61,788 nt of DNA from Deltaproteobacteria bacterium (GTDB lineage: Bacteria > Desulfobacterota > Desulfobacteria > Desulfobacterales > SpSt-501): contig JACRCN010000015.1 of NCBI GenBank assembly GCA_016219005.1, forward strand, positions 1-61,788. Direction: 5' to 3'. A program made the position numbers and the translations under genes. Numbering within the stretch: the first letter of the stretch is position 1; every line of letters begins with the position of its first letter. This document shows, piece by piece, positions 1-6,596 of this stretch. The notes under the pieces are model-generated. The model saw nothing but the letters and a program-made list of their open reading frames with translations, made no database searches and was not told the origin of the DNA.

Positions 1-317
1 AGCAGCAAGGCAGTTGAAAAACGGTGCCCCAAACCGTAATCCGGCGTTGCCGGCTTTTGTAAATGCTCACAACCTGCCGTGGTTGCTGCGTTTTCGAATC
101 GGCCTGCGACTTGCCCTCAGGCGTGCTCCGAGGTTGTGAAACCACCTATCCGCAATAAGGAGGGCGAGCCGACGGGCGGCCGGGCCCATGTCGGGATCGA
201 ACGCGCCGGGAGGCAAAGGGGTCCGAGGCGCCAACTCCGGTCTTGTATCCGGATTCGTCCGCGCGTATAATGGCAACACGTGTCTTCACTCAACCCGACG
301 CGAGGTGAGAACGCCGT
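1..317. other. Leading intergenic stretch, no gene seen
   Basis: No open frame here looks like a known protein and no tRNA-like fold was recognised. The last part carries the GAGGTGAG ribosome-binding region (about 302-309) of the aminotransferase that starts at 318. It may hold that gene's promoter, but no convincing -35/-10 pair stands out. Confidence 0.5.
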
Positions 318-1163
318 ATGACGAACGTTTATTACGTGGATGGAAAATTTGTGCCCGCCGCCGAAGCCGCTTTCCCCATCAATGATCTCGGACTCCTGCG
401 GGGGTATGGTGTGTTTGATTTCATGCGCACCTATAACGGCAAAGTTATCTTCATCCAGGACCATATCGAGCGCCTGGCCCGCTCGGCGCGCGAGATCGGC
501 CTGGATCTCCCCTGGCCGAAGGCGGAGATCATCCGCCTGGTGGGTGAGACGCTCCAGCGCAACGACCCGGTTGAATCCAGTGTCCGCGTTCTGGTCACCG
601 GCGGGTCCAGCCCGGATTTCATCACCCCCCAGGGCCATCCGCGCTTGGCGATCATGGTCGCTCCCCTGAGCCGCTACCCCGCGGCGTGGTATTCGGAAGG
701 GGCCAAGGTCATCACCGTCCGGCACAACCGCCCCATCCCCGGGGCCAAGAGCATCGACTACATCCGCGCCATCCTGGTCCTGGCCGAGGCGCGGGAGAAA
801 GCGGCCATCGAGGCGGTCTACGTCGATTCCCAGGGCTGGGTCCGGGAGGGCACCACCAGCAATATCTTCGCTTTCTTCGACGGGACTCTCGTGACTCCGG
901 GTGAGGGCATCCTGAGCGGTATCACCCGCCGCAAAGTCCTCGGCCTGGCAGAGGGCAAATGCACGGTTCAGATTCGCAACCTCCAGCGCGGGGAACTCGG
1001 CGTCGCCGACGAGGTGTTCATCACGTCCTCCAACCGCCTAATTGTTCCGATCGTCCAGGTGGACGAGGATGGGATCGGCACGGGCAAACCGGGTGAGCGG
1101 ACTCGGGCGTTGATGCAGGCCTTTGCCGAATATACCGCCCGGCTTTCCGCCAGCCGTGAATGA
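318..1163 (+). CDS. Class IV PLP aminotransferase (branched-chain or D-amino-acid type)
   Basis: This 281-residue protein is a fold-type IV pyridoxal-phosphate aminotransferase, the family of IlvE, D-amino-acid aminotransferase and aminodeoxychorismate lyase. The predicted Schiff-base lysine is K144 in PGAKSIDY, close to the position found in D-amino-acid aminotransferases. The motif REGTTSNIF further on is the phosphate-binding signature of the family, and length is normal. A GAGGTGAG Shine-Dalgarno lies 9-16 bases before the ATG. The next gene, a thioredoxin reductase, begins 13 bases after the stop, so the two are probably co-transcribed. Substrate (branched-chain amino acid, D-alanine or aminodeoxychorismate) cannot be read from the sequence. 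Confidence 0.9.
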   Translation: MTNVYYVDGKFVPAAEAAFPINDLGLLRGYGVFDFMRTYNGKVIFIQDHIERLARSAREIGLDLPWPKAEIIRLVGETLQRNDPVESSVRVLVTGGSSPDFITPQGHPRLAIMVAPLSRYPAAWYSEGAKVITVRHNRPIPGAKSIDYIRAILVLAEAREKAAIEAVYVDSQGWVREGTTSNIFAFFDGTLVTPGEGILSGITRRKVLGLAEGKCTVQIRNLQRGELGVADEVFITSSNRLIVPIVQVDEDGIGTGKPGERTRALMQAFAEYTARLSASRE

Positions 1164-1176
1164 GGAATATCGCAGC

Positions 1177-2160
1177 ATGAAATGCTCCGGCTTGTACGAT
1201 CTGATCATCATCGGCGGCGGCCCCGGGGGGCTGACCGCAGGGATTTACGCCATGCGTGCCGCCCTCAAGACCGTCCTGGTGGAAATGGCGGCGCCCGGCG
1301 GCCAAGTCAACCTCTCGGATGGAGTGGAAAACTGGCCGGGGGACGAGCACATCGGTGGCTCGGAGCTGTCGATGAAGATGCTCGGCCACGCCCAGTCGTT
1401 GGGCCTCGAGATCCGTTCCGACGAGGCCACGGCCGTGGAGCCGGGACTGGACTATCACACCGTGCGCCTGGCCGGCGGCGGCTGTCTCCAGGCGCATGCC
1501 GTGGTCCTGGCCACCGGGGGGAGCCCCCGCAAGCTTGAAATCCCAGGGGAGAGGGAGTTTTACGGGAAAGGGGTATCCTACTGTGCCGTCTGCGACGGCT
1601 TTTTCTTTCGGAGCAAGACGGTTACCGTCATCGGCGGAGGGGACTCGGCCATCGAGGAGTCGCTCTACCTGGCCAAGCTCGCCAAACAGGTGTTCATCGT
1701 TCACCGCCGGGACCAGTTGCGAGCAGGCGCGCTGCTCCAGCAGCGCGCCAAGGCCGAGTGCAAGATCGAGTTCCGGTGGAACTCGGTGGTCACCGCCATC
1801 CGGGCCAACTCAAACGGCGTGTGGGCAGTGGATCTGAAGAACACCCGGACCGGGGAGCCGACGGAGCTCGCCACCGACGGGGTGTTCATCTTCATCGGCT
1901 TCGTGCCGAACAACCGTCTCGTTCCGGCCGGCATCAAAATGAACGCCGACGGTTACGTTGTGACCGACGACAAGTGCGCCACGACCCTCCCGGGAATCTA
2001 CGTGATCGGCGACCTGCGGGAAAAATATGCGCGCCAGATCGTGCTTTCGGCCGCCGATGGCTGCACGGCTGCCCTGGCGGCCGCCCATTATGTGGAAACC
2101 CGCAAGGCCAGCCTCGAATGCGAACTCCCGGAGAATCTGCGGGACGGGTGGGCGCACTAA
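1177..2160 (+). CDS. trxB: Thioredoxin reductase (FAD/NAD(P)H-dependent)
   Basis: A 327-residue flavoprotein disulfide reductase of the low-molecular-weight TrxB type, which passes electrons from NAD(P)H through FAD to thioredoxin. The N-terminal FAD-binding fingerprint is IIGGGPGG (about residues 10-17). The redox-active pair is C136-A-V-C139, as in CxxC-D of E. coli TrxB, followed by the NAD(P)H-binding VIGGGDSAIEE segment. The C-terminal GIYVIGDL is the second FAD motif. The ATG at 1177 is preceded by TGAGGA and chosen over an in-frame upstream codon at 1123 that would overlap the aminotransferase. The stop is followed within 20 bases by an intergenic repeat. Confidence 0.93.
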   Translation: MKCSGLYDLIIIGGGPGGLTAGIYAMRAALKTVLVEMAAPGGQVNLSDGVENWPGDEHIGGSELSMKMLGHAQSLGLEIRSDEATAVEPGLDYHTVRLAGGGCLQAHAVVLATGGSPRKLEIPGEREFYGKGVSYCAVCDGFFFRSKTVTVIGGGDSAIEESLYLAKLAKQVFIVHRRDQLRAGALLQQRAKAECKIEFRWNSVVTAIRANSNGVWAVDLKNTRTGEPTELATDGVFIFIGFVPNNRLVPAGIKMNADGYVVTDDKCATTLPGIYVIGDLREKYARQIVLSAADGCTAALAAAHYVETRKASLECELPENLRDGWAH

Positions 2161-2176
2161 AACCCTCAACCCTATC

Positions 2177-2355
2177 GGGGTGTCCTAAAACAAGCATCGG
2201 GTCGCCCGCCAAGGCAACATCAGCTCAAAGCGCAAGGCTCCAAGCTCAAAGGATAAGGACCCCATCCGCTCAGCTTGCAGCTTCAAAATGTGAGCATTTA
2301 CAAGAGCCGCACAACGCCGGATCATGGCCTCAGGCGCGGTTTTTCAACACCCTGC
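2177..2355. repeat. Intergenic repeat family 1, copy A (inverted termini)
   Basis: About 180 bases resembling the segment at 14207-14395 over most of its length: both contain GCATCGGG, GCTCCAAGCTCAAAGG and GACCCCATCCGCTCAGC. The left end (GGGGTGTCCTAAAAC) and right end (GTTTTTCAACACCC) are imperfect inverted complements, like the termini of a miniature transposable element. The right-end 23 bases (2330-2352) recur at 41004-41026 with one mismatch. The element begins 17 bases behind the trxB stop. It encodes nothing visible. Confidence 0.7.
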
Positions 2356-2379
2356 CATGTTCGATGCCGGATTACACCC

Positions 2380-3507
2380 ATGTCCACGGCCAAGAACTTC
2401 CTTTTTGACATCATCTGCCTCGCCGGGATGCTGGCCGGTCTGCCTCTGCTCGGGGTCTGGCTGGCCGGGTTTCCGCTGGCGCCGTATCTCGAGTTCCCTC
2501 CGCACACCCGCTCCGTGCAGCACGCGGCGTTTTCGTGGCCGGCGTTTGGCCTGATCGCCGCGCTGGTCGCGGTGACCGTAACACCCCTGGTCCTCAGAGG
2601 AATCCGGGCCTATCGCCGCCTCCCAGCGGTTCAGGAGTTCCAGCGCCATCCATTCCCGTGGTGGGGGTGGGTGGGGATCTTGGCCGGGACGGCGGCCTGG
2701 GTGCTGGCCTGGACCCGATGGCCCTGGTTTGCTGCACTTCAGCCCCATACGTTTTCGCCGCTGTGGGCTGCCTACACCGTGGTCGTCAACGCGCTCTGCT
2801 GCCGCCGGACCGGGCGTTCGATGCTGACCGACCGGCCGGTCTTTTTTCTGGGCCTTTTTCCGGCCAGCGCCGCTTTCTGGTGGGGTTTTGAATACCTGAA
2901 CCGTTTCGTGCAGAACTGGTATTATGCGGGCCCCGAGCTCGGCTCCTGGGCCTATTTCGGGGTTGCCACCCTGTCGTTTGCGACCGTCCTGCCGGCAGTG
3001 CTGAGCACGCGTGACCTCGTGTGCTCGTTTACCTGGGTGCGCCGCGCCTTCGGCCGCATGCCTCCGATCCCATGGGCTGCCCATCCGCTCCTGCCGCGGG
3101 CGGCTCTGGTGGCGGCTGCCGCCGGCCTGGCCGGGGTCGGAGTCCGGCCCGATTATCTTTTTCCCCTGCTGTGGGTCGCGCCGCTGCTCATCATCGTCGC
3201 GCTGCGCGGCATCCGGGGCGCGCCCCACCCGCTCCAGGATTTCTGCACGCAGGACTGGACCCAGGCCGTCTCTGCCGTCCTGGCGGCCCTGGTCTGCGGC
3301 GGGCTTTGGGAGATGTGGAATTATTTCAGCCTCACCCACTGGAAATACAGCATCCCCTTTGTTCAGCGCTTCGAGGTTTTTGAAATGCCGGCCCTGGGCT
3401 ATGCCGGCTACCTGCCCTTTGGGCTGGAGTGCGCCGCGGCCGGCAACCTTCTGGAGGACATCCTGCCCTCCGCCATTAAATGGCCGTCCGGGCCGAAAAA
3501 CCATTGA
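2380..3507 (+). CDS. Polytopic membrane protein of unknown function
   Basis: A 375-residue, strongly hydrophobic protein with roughly nine to ten membrane segments; I do not recognise a named family. Two similar blocks occur, one in the middle (FEYLNRFVQNWYY) and one near the C-terminus (WEMWNYFSLTHWKY). Each has aligned E, N, F and W-x-Y residues, which suggests an internal duplication. A conserved-looking stretch FEMPALGYAGYLPFGLE follows the second. The ATG at 2380 is chosen because the longer frame starts inside the upstream repeat; no strong ribosome site is seen. It ends 80 bases before the cysteine-rich ORF fused to hgcA, so co-transcription with the mercury-methylation genes is possible. 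Confidence 0.75.
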   Translation: MSTAKNFLFDIICLAGMLAGLPLLGVWLAGFPLAPYLEFPPHTRSVQHAAFSWPAFGLIAALVAVTVTPLVLRGIRAYRRLPAVQEFQRHPFPWWGWVGILAGTAAWVLAWTRWPWFAALQPHTFSPLWAAYTVVVNALCCRRTGRSMLTDRPVFFLGLFPASAAFWWGFEYLNRFVQNWYYAGPELGSWAYFGVATLSFATVLPAVLSTRDLVCSFTWVRRAFGRMPPIPWAAHPLLPRAALVAAAAGLAGVGVRPDYLFPLLWVAPLLIIVALRGIRGAPHPLQDFCTQDWTQAVSAVLAALVCGGLWEMWNYFSLTHWKYSIPFVQRFEVFEMPALGYAGYLPFGLECAAAGNLLEDILPSAIKWPSGPKNH

Positions 3508-3572
3508 ACGGCTTGCATCCGCCGTCAAACGACTTACCCTGAAATCGGTTTCACGGCGTTGCATCGGCCGGC

Positions 3573-3578
3573 GGAGGT
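3573..3578 (+). promoter_or_regulatory. Strong Shine-Dalgarno for the cysteine-rich ORF
   Basis: GGAGGT ends 8 bases before the ATG at 3587. It matters because a second strong site (3761-3766) serves an in-frame internal start in the same reading frame. Both starts may therefore be used. Confidence 0.7.
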
Positions 3579-3586
3579 CAAGACGC

Positions 3587-3772
3587 ATGGCATTCATCAA
3601 AGTTTCCGGGCTGGTCGGGAAGCTTTACGTACCGGATGGCCGGCCGCCGGGATCGAAAAAACATCCGTGCCGGGACTGCTTCGGATGCCAGCAGTGCAGC
3701 GACGACCGCTGCAGCCTCTGCCGCAACGGGACTAGGGCCGCTGCCGGCCGGGGGTACGACGGAGGAAAACCC
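3587..3772 (+). CDS. Cysteine-rich ORF running in frame into hgcA
   Basis: The frame opens at ATG 3587 behind GGAGGT and continues without a stop into hgcA. Its first 48 residues hold six cysteines in a tight array: C28-x2-C31-x2-C34-x2-C37-x4-C42-x2-C45, with the core CRDCFGCQQCSDDRCSLC. That spacing suggests a zinc or Fe-S knuckle. The following 14 or so residues are low-complexity Ala/Gly/Arg. Either it is an N-terminal extension of HgcA (total 455 residues) or it was a separate small protein that lost its stop; a TAG in another frame at 3732-3734 would fit the second reading. I know of no established function and describe only the motif. Confidence 0.6.
3761..3766 (+). promoter_or_regulatory. 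Internal Shine-Dalgarno deciding the hgcA start
   Basis: GGAGGA followed by AAACCC lies 6 bases before the ATG at 3773. This near-perfect site makes 3773 the preferred start of canonical-length HgcA, even though the frame is open upstream to 3587. Confidence 0.75.
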
Positions 3773-4954
3773 ATGCGCGACGGAAAATGCAACATCGATT
3801 TCGCCTCGACCGTCACCGTGAGCGAAATCTTGCCCACAGTGCCGCAAGGGAATTCCTCCGAAACCTGCTGCGGTCCGCCGCCGGCACCCGCCAGCAGCCC
3901 AAACGAGCGGCCGGGCTACCGGCTGCTGCCGTTCGTGGCCGGTTTCATCCATACCCCGGCCGGCCCCGTGCCCCGGGTCGCCACGGCTCTGGCGCCGGCC
4001 GACCTCATCGGGGTCGCGGCGGTGCGCTGCGGCATCGGCCGCAACCGCCGCGCGATCGCCCCAGGCCTTTATGCCGTGGGACCAGCCTGCGCCGATTCGC
4101 CGGTGCTCGTCACCGCGAACTACAAGCTCACCTTCGACACGCTGCGCCGGGAGCTTTCCGGCGTCGGTGCCTGGGTGCTCGTGCTCGATACGCGCGGCGT
4201 CAACGTGTGGTGCGCGGCAGGCAAGAAACTCTTCTCTCACGACGAGCTCGCCCTCCGGGTCCAGCGCACCGGGCTGGAGCGGGTGGTGCGTCACCGCCGG
4301 CTGATCCTGCCTCAGCTTGCGGCCTCCGGTGTCTCGGCCCGCCAGGTGAAGAAAAAATGCGGTTTTGAAGTGGTCTGGGGGCCCGTTCGGGCAAGCGACA
4401 TCCAAACATTTCTGCGCAACGGGATGAAGGCTGAAGCGGCGATGCGGCGGGTGACGTTTACCTTTGGCGAACGGCTGGTGCTCGTGCCGGTGGAGCTGTC
4501 CTTTCTGCCCAAGCCCACGGCCGTCATCCTGGCGGCGCTCTTCTTGATGTCCGGCATCGGCGGAGGAATCTTCTCCTTCGACGCGGCCTGGGCCCGCGGG
4601 CTGGCCGCGGCGGCGGCCTATGCGGCGGGGGTTCTCGCCGGGGCGGTGGCAACACCGGTCCTGCTGCCCTGGATCCCCGGCCGCGCCTTTGCCGTGAAGG
4701 GCGCCCTGACCGGAACGGCTGTCGGCGGGCTGCTCATTCTTCTTCTCCGGACCGGTCTGCACGCCGCCGAACTGCCCGCCCTGCTGGTGCTCACCGCAGC
4801 GGTGAGCTCGTACCTGGCCATGAACTTCACGGGGTCGACCCCGTTTACCTCGCCGTCCGGCGTCGAAAAGGAAATGCGCCGAGCCATCCCGCTGCAAGCG
4901 GCGGCGTTTTTAGCGTTCGCCCTGGCGTGGGTGGGGTCGGCGTTTGTCGGTTGA
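3773..4954 (+). CDS. hgcA: HgcA, corrinoid protein of mercury methylation
   Basis: HgcA carries a corrinoid whose methyl group is transferred to Hg(II), forming methylmercury, with HgcB as electron donor; this is the established function of the pair. From ATG 3773 it has 393 residues. The globular N-terminal half is the CdhD-like corrinoid-binding domain and contains the diagnostic cap-helix motif NVWCAAGK, with the lower-axial ligand C147. The C-terminal half has about five membrane helices, and the family hallmark NFTGSTPFTSPSGVEKEM lies before the last. hgcB starts 16 bases downstream. The frame is also open upstream into a cysteine-rich ORF, so a longer product is possible. Nothing is truncated and all key residues are present. 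Confidence 0.96.
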   Translation: MRDGKCNIDFASTVTVSEILPTVPQGNSSETCCGPPPAPASSPNERPGYRLLPFVAGFIHTPAGPVPRVATALAPADLIGVAAVRCGIGRNRRAIAPGLYAVGPACADSPVLVTANYKLTFDTLRRELSGVGAWVLVLDTRGVNVWCAAGKKLFSHDELALRVQRTGLERVVRHRRLILPQLAASGVSARQVKKKCGFEVVWGPVRASDIQTFLRNGMKAEAAMRRVTFTFGERLVLVPVELSFLPKPTAVILAALFLMSGIGGGIFSFDAAWARGLAAAAAYAAGVLAGAVATPVLLPWIPGRAFAVKGALTGTAVGGLLILLLRTGLHAAELPALLVLTAAVSSYLAMNFTGSTPFTSPSGVEKEMRRAIPLQAAAFLAFALAWVGSAFVG

Positions 4955-4970
4955 GGGAGGTTCGAAAGGT

Positions 4971-5261
4971 ATGGAAAAATTGCGCTATCTGCCCGGGGTG
5001 ACAACGCTTGCGCTGGATGCGGACGCCTGCGTGGGGTGCGGCACGTGCGCGGTGGTCTGTCCCCACGGGGCCGTGCGGATGCAGAACGGCAAGGCGCGGA
5101 TCGCCGATCGCGACGGTTGCATGGAATGCGGTGCCTGCGTTCAGAACTGCCCGACCGGCGCGATCCGCGTGACACCCGGCGTGGGCTGCGCCGCCTACAT
5201 CCTCAAGAAGTGGATCAAGGGGAAAAATGCCGCTGCCGGCGGCGAGGTCAATTGTTGCTGA
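4971..5261 (+). CDS. hgcB: HgcB, ferredoxin partner of HgcA
   Basis: A 96-residue dicluster ferredoxin that reduces the HgcA corrinoid and is required for mercury methylation. Two 4Fe-4S motifs are complete: C20-x2-C23-x2-C26-x3-C30 and C50-x2-C53-x2-C56-x3-C60. The additional cysteine C73, in GVGCA, and the C-terminal pair C95-C96 are HgcB hallmarks thought to handle mercury. The ATG at 4971 follows GAGGGAGG at 4953-4960 and GAAAGG. It sits directly behind hgcA in the same orientation, the usual arrangement. The converging htpX gene ends 4 bases after its stop. Confidence 0.96.
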   Translation: MEKLRYLPGVTTLALDADACVGCGTCAVVCPHGAVRMQNGKARIADRDGCMECGACVQNCPTGAIRVTPGVGCAAYILKKWIKGKNAAAGGEVNCC

Positions 5262-5264
5262 CGA

Positions 5265-6209
5265 TCATGGCTTGCCGGACAGCTTGTCCCACATCGCCCG
5301 GGCCTGAGCCTGCCGGTCAGCGGGTTGGCTCGCTTCTTCGGTTCCAGGGGGCCCTTCGAAGCGGCCCCCGCGCAGGCGGGCGATCCGCTCCTCCAGCGGT
5401 GGGTGGGTTGAAAACAGGCTCATCAAGCTTCTGCCCGAGAGGGGGTTGACGATGAACATATGCGCCGTTGCCGGGCTCGCATCCATCGGCAGCCGTTTCG
5501 AGTAGGCGCCCAACTGCTCCAATGCGCTCGCCAGGCCCTTCGGGCTGCCGGCGAACGACGCGCCGGTGGCATCGGCCATGTATTCGCGCGCGCGCGAAAT
5601 CGCCATTTGGATCAGCATCGCCGCCAGCGGCGCCACGATGGACATGGCGATCAGTGCCAGGCCGCCCCCTCCGCCCCCGCTTTCTTCCGAGTCGCGGCGG
5701 CCGCCGCCGAAGATGGCGGACCAGCGCGCCATGTTGGCCAGGATCATGATAGCCCCGGCCATGGTCGCTGCGATGCTGCCGATGAGAATGTCCCGGTTAC
5801 GCACGTGGGCGAGTTCATGCGCCAGCACACCCATCAACTCTTCCCGGCCCATGAGCTTGAGCAGCCCTTGGGTTACGGCCACTGCCGCGTGCTCGGGGTT
5901 GCGGCCGGTCGCGAAGGCGTTCGGCGCCTCCTGAGGGATCACGTAGACCTTCGGCATGGGAAGCTGGGCCCGTTGGCAGAGCGTCTGTACCGTTTTCCAT
6001 AACTCGGGGGCTTCCTGGGGTCCCACCGCCTGGGCATCGTACATTCTGAGAACGATCTTGTCCGAGAACCAGTAGCTGAAGAAGTTCATGCCGGCGGCCA
6101 CCAGAAGGGCCACGAGCATCCCCTGCTGCCCGCCGAGCCAGTTCCCGATCAGGACGATCAAGGCGGTCAGCGAGGCCAGCAGCAAAGTGGTGCGAATTTG
6201 ATTGCCCAT
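5265..6209 (-). CDS. htpX: HtpX-type membrane zinc metalloprotease
   Basis: A 314-residue M48B peptidase that degrades damaged membrane proteins. Two N-terminal membrane segments (about residues 7-25 and 28-48) precede the zinc motif H131-E-L-A-H135, with further hydrophobic segments around 145-190. The C-terminal [13 protein letters not shown] is typical of HtpX. The start at 6209 follows AAAGGAG and gives the canonical MGNQIRTT beginning; an upstream in-frame codon at 6263 is less likely. A Gly-rich run ([16 protein letters not shown]) sits between membrane segments. The gene is convergent with hgcB. Confidence 0.93.
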   Translation of the reverse strand: MGNQIRTTLLLASLTALIVLIGNWLGGQQGMLVALLVAAGMNFFSYWFSDKIVLRMYDAQAVGPQEAPELWKTVQTLCQRAQLPMPKVYVIPQEAPNAFATGRNPEHAAVAVTQGLLKLMGREELMGVLAHELAHVRNRDILIGSIAATMAGAIMILANMARWSAIFGGGRRDSEESGGGGGGLALIAMSIVAPLAAMLIQMAISRAREYMADATGASFAGSPKGLASALEQLGAYSKRLPMDASPATAHMFIVNPLSGRSLMSLFSTHPPLEERIARLRGGRFEGPPGTEEASQPADRQAQARAMWDKLSGKP

Positions 6210-6596
6210 TCGGTTCGACTCCTTTGACGACCCGCGCTGCGGGTTGCATCCTGAAATCACCATATTTTTGGCTCAAAACATATTGCAGATCGACGCCAAA
6301 GCAATATCCGGCTTCTCTTTTTTGCACTCCTTCGGCTCGGACAGGCGCTGCCTGCGCCTCATCAGGGCAGCGTGCGACGAAAAGCTTGAAAAACATCTAC
6401 ATTAATAAGTTGCTTGATTGATATAAAGAAATGGATTATAGAAAAATGCCGTCTTGTTCTTTCCGATGCATGGGGTCGTTTGGAAAACAGCGGAGTCGGC
6501 CGGCAACGGAAATCGACCAGTGCTGCACCGCCTTGCCGGACAGGCGGCGTAACGGTGTTTAAAGCGGCGGATACCCTCGCGCACAAGCAGGATGTT
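6210..6596. other. Divergent intergenic region, no gene
   Basis: About 390 bases between the diverging htpX and PilZ-protein genes. The middle (about 6255-6460) is clearly more AT-rich than the flanks, which suits divergent promoters. No clear -35/-10 pair, palindrome or known riboswitch was identified. The downstream reading frame is open back to 6414, so a longer product of that gene cannot be excluded. Confidence 0.5.

Noticed and set aside
67-120. tRNA-like TTCGAATC string near 93
   Set aside because: No surrounding acceptor, D or anticodon stems can be formed.
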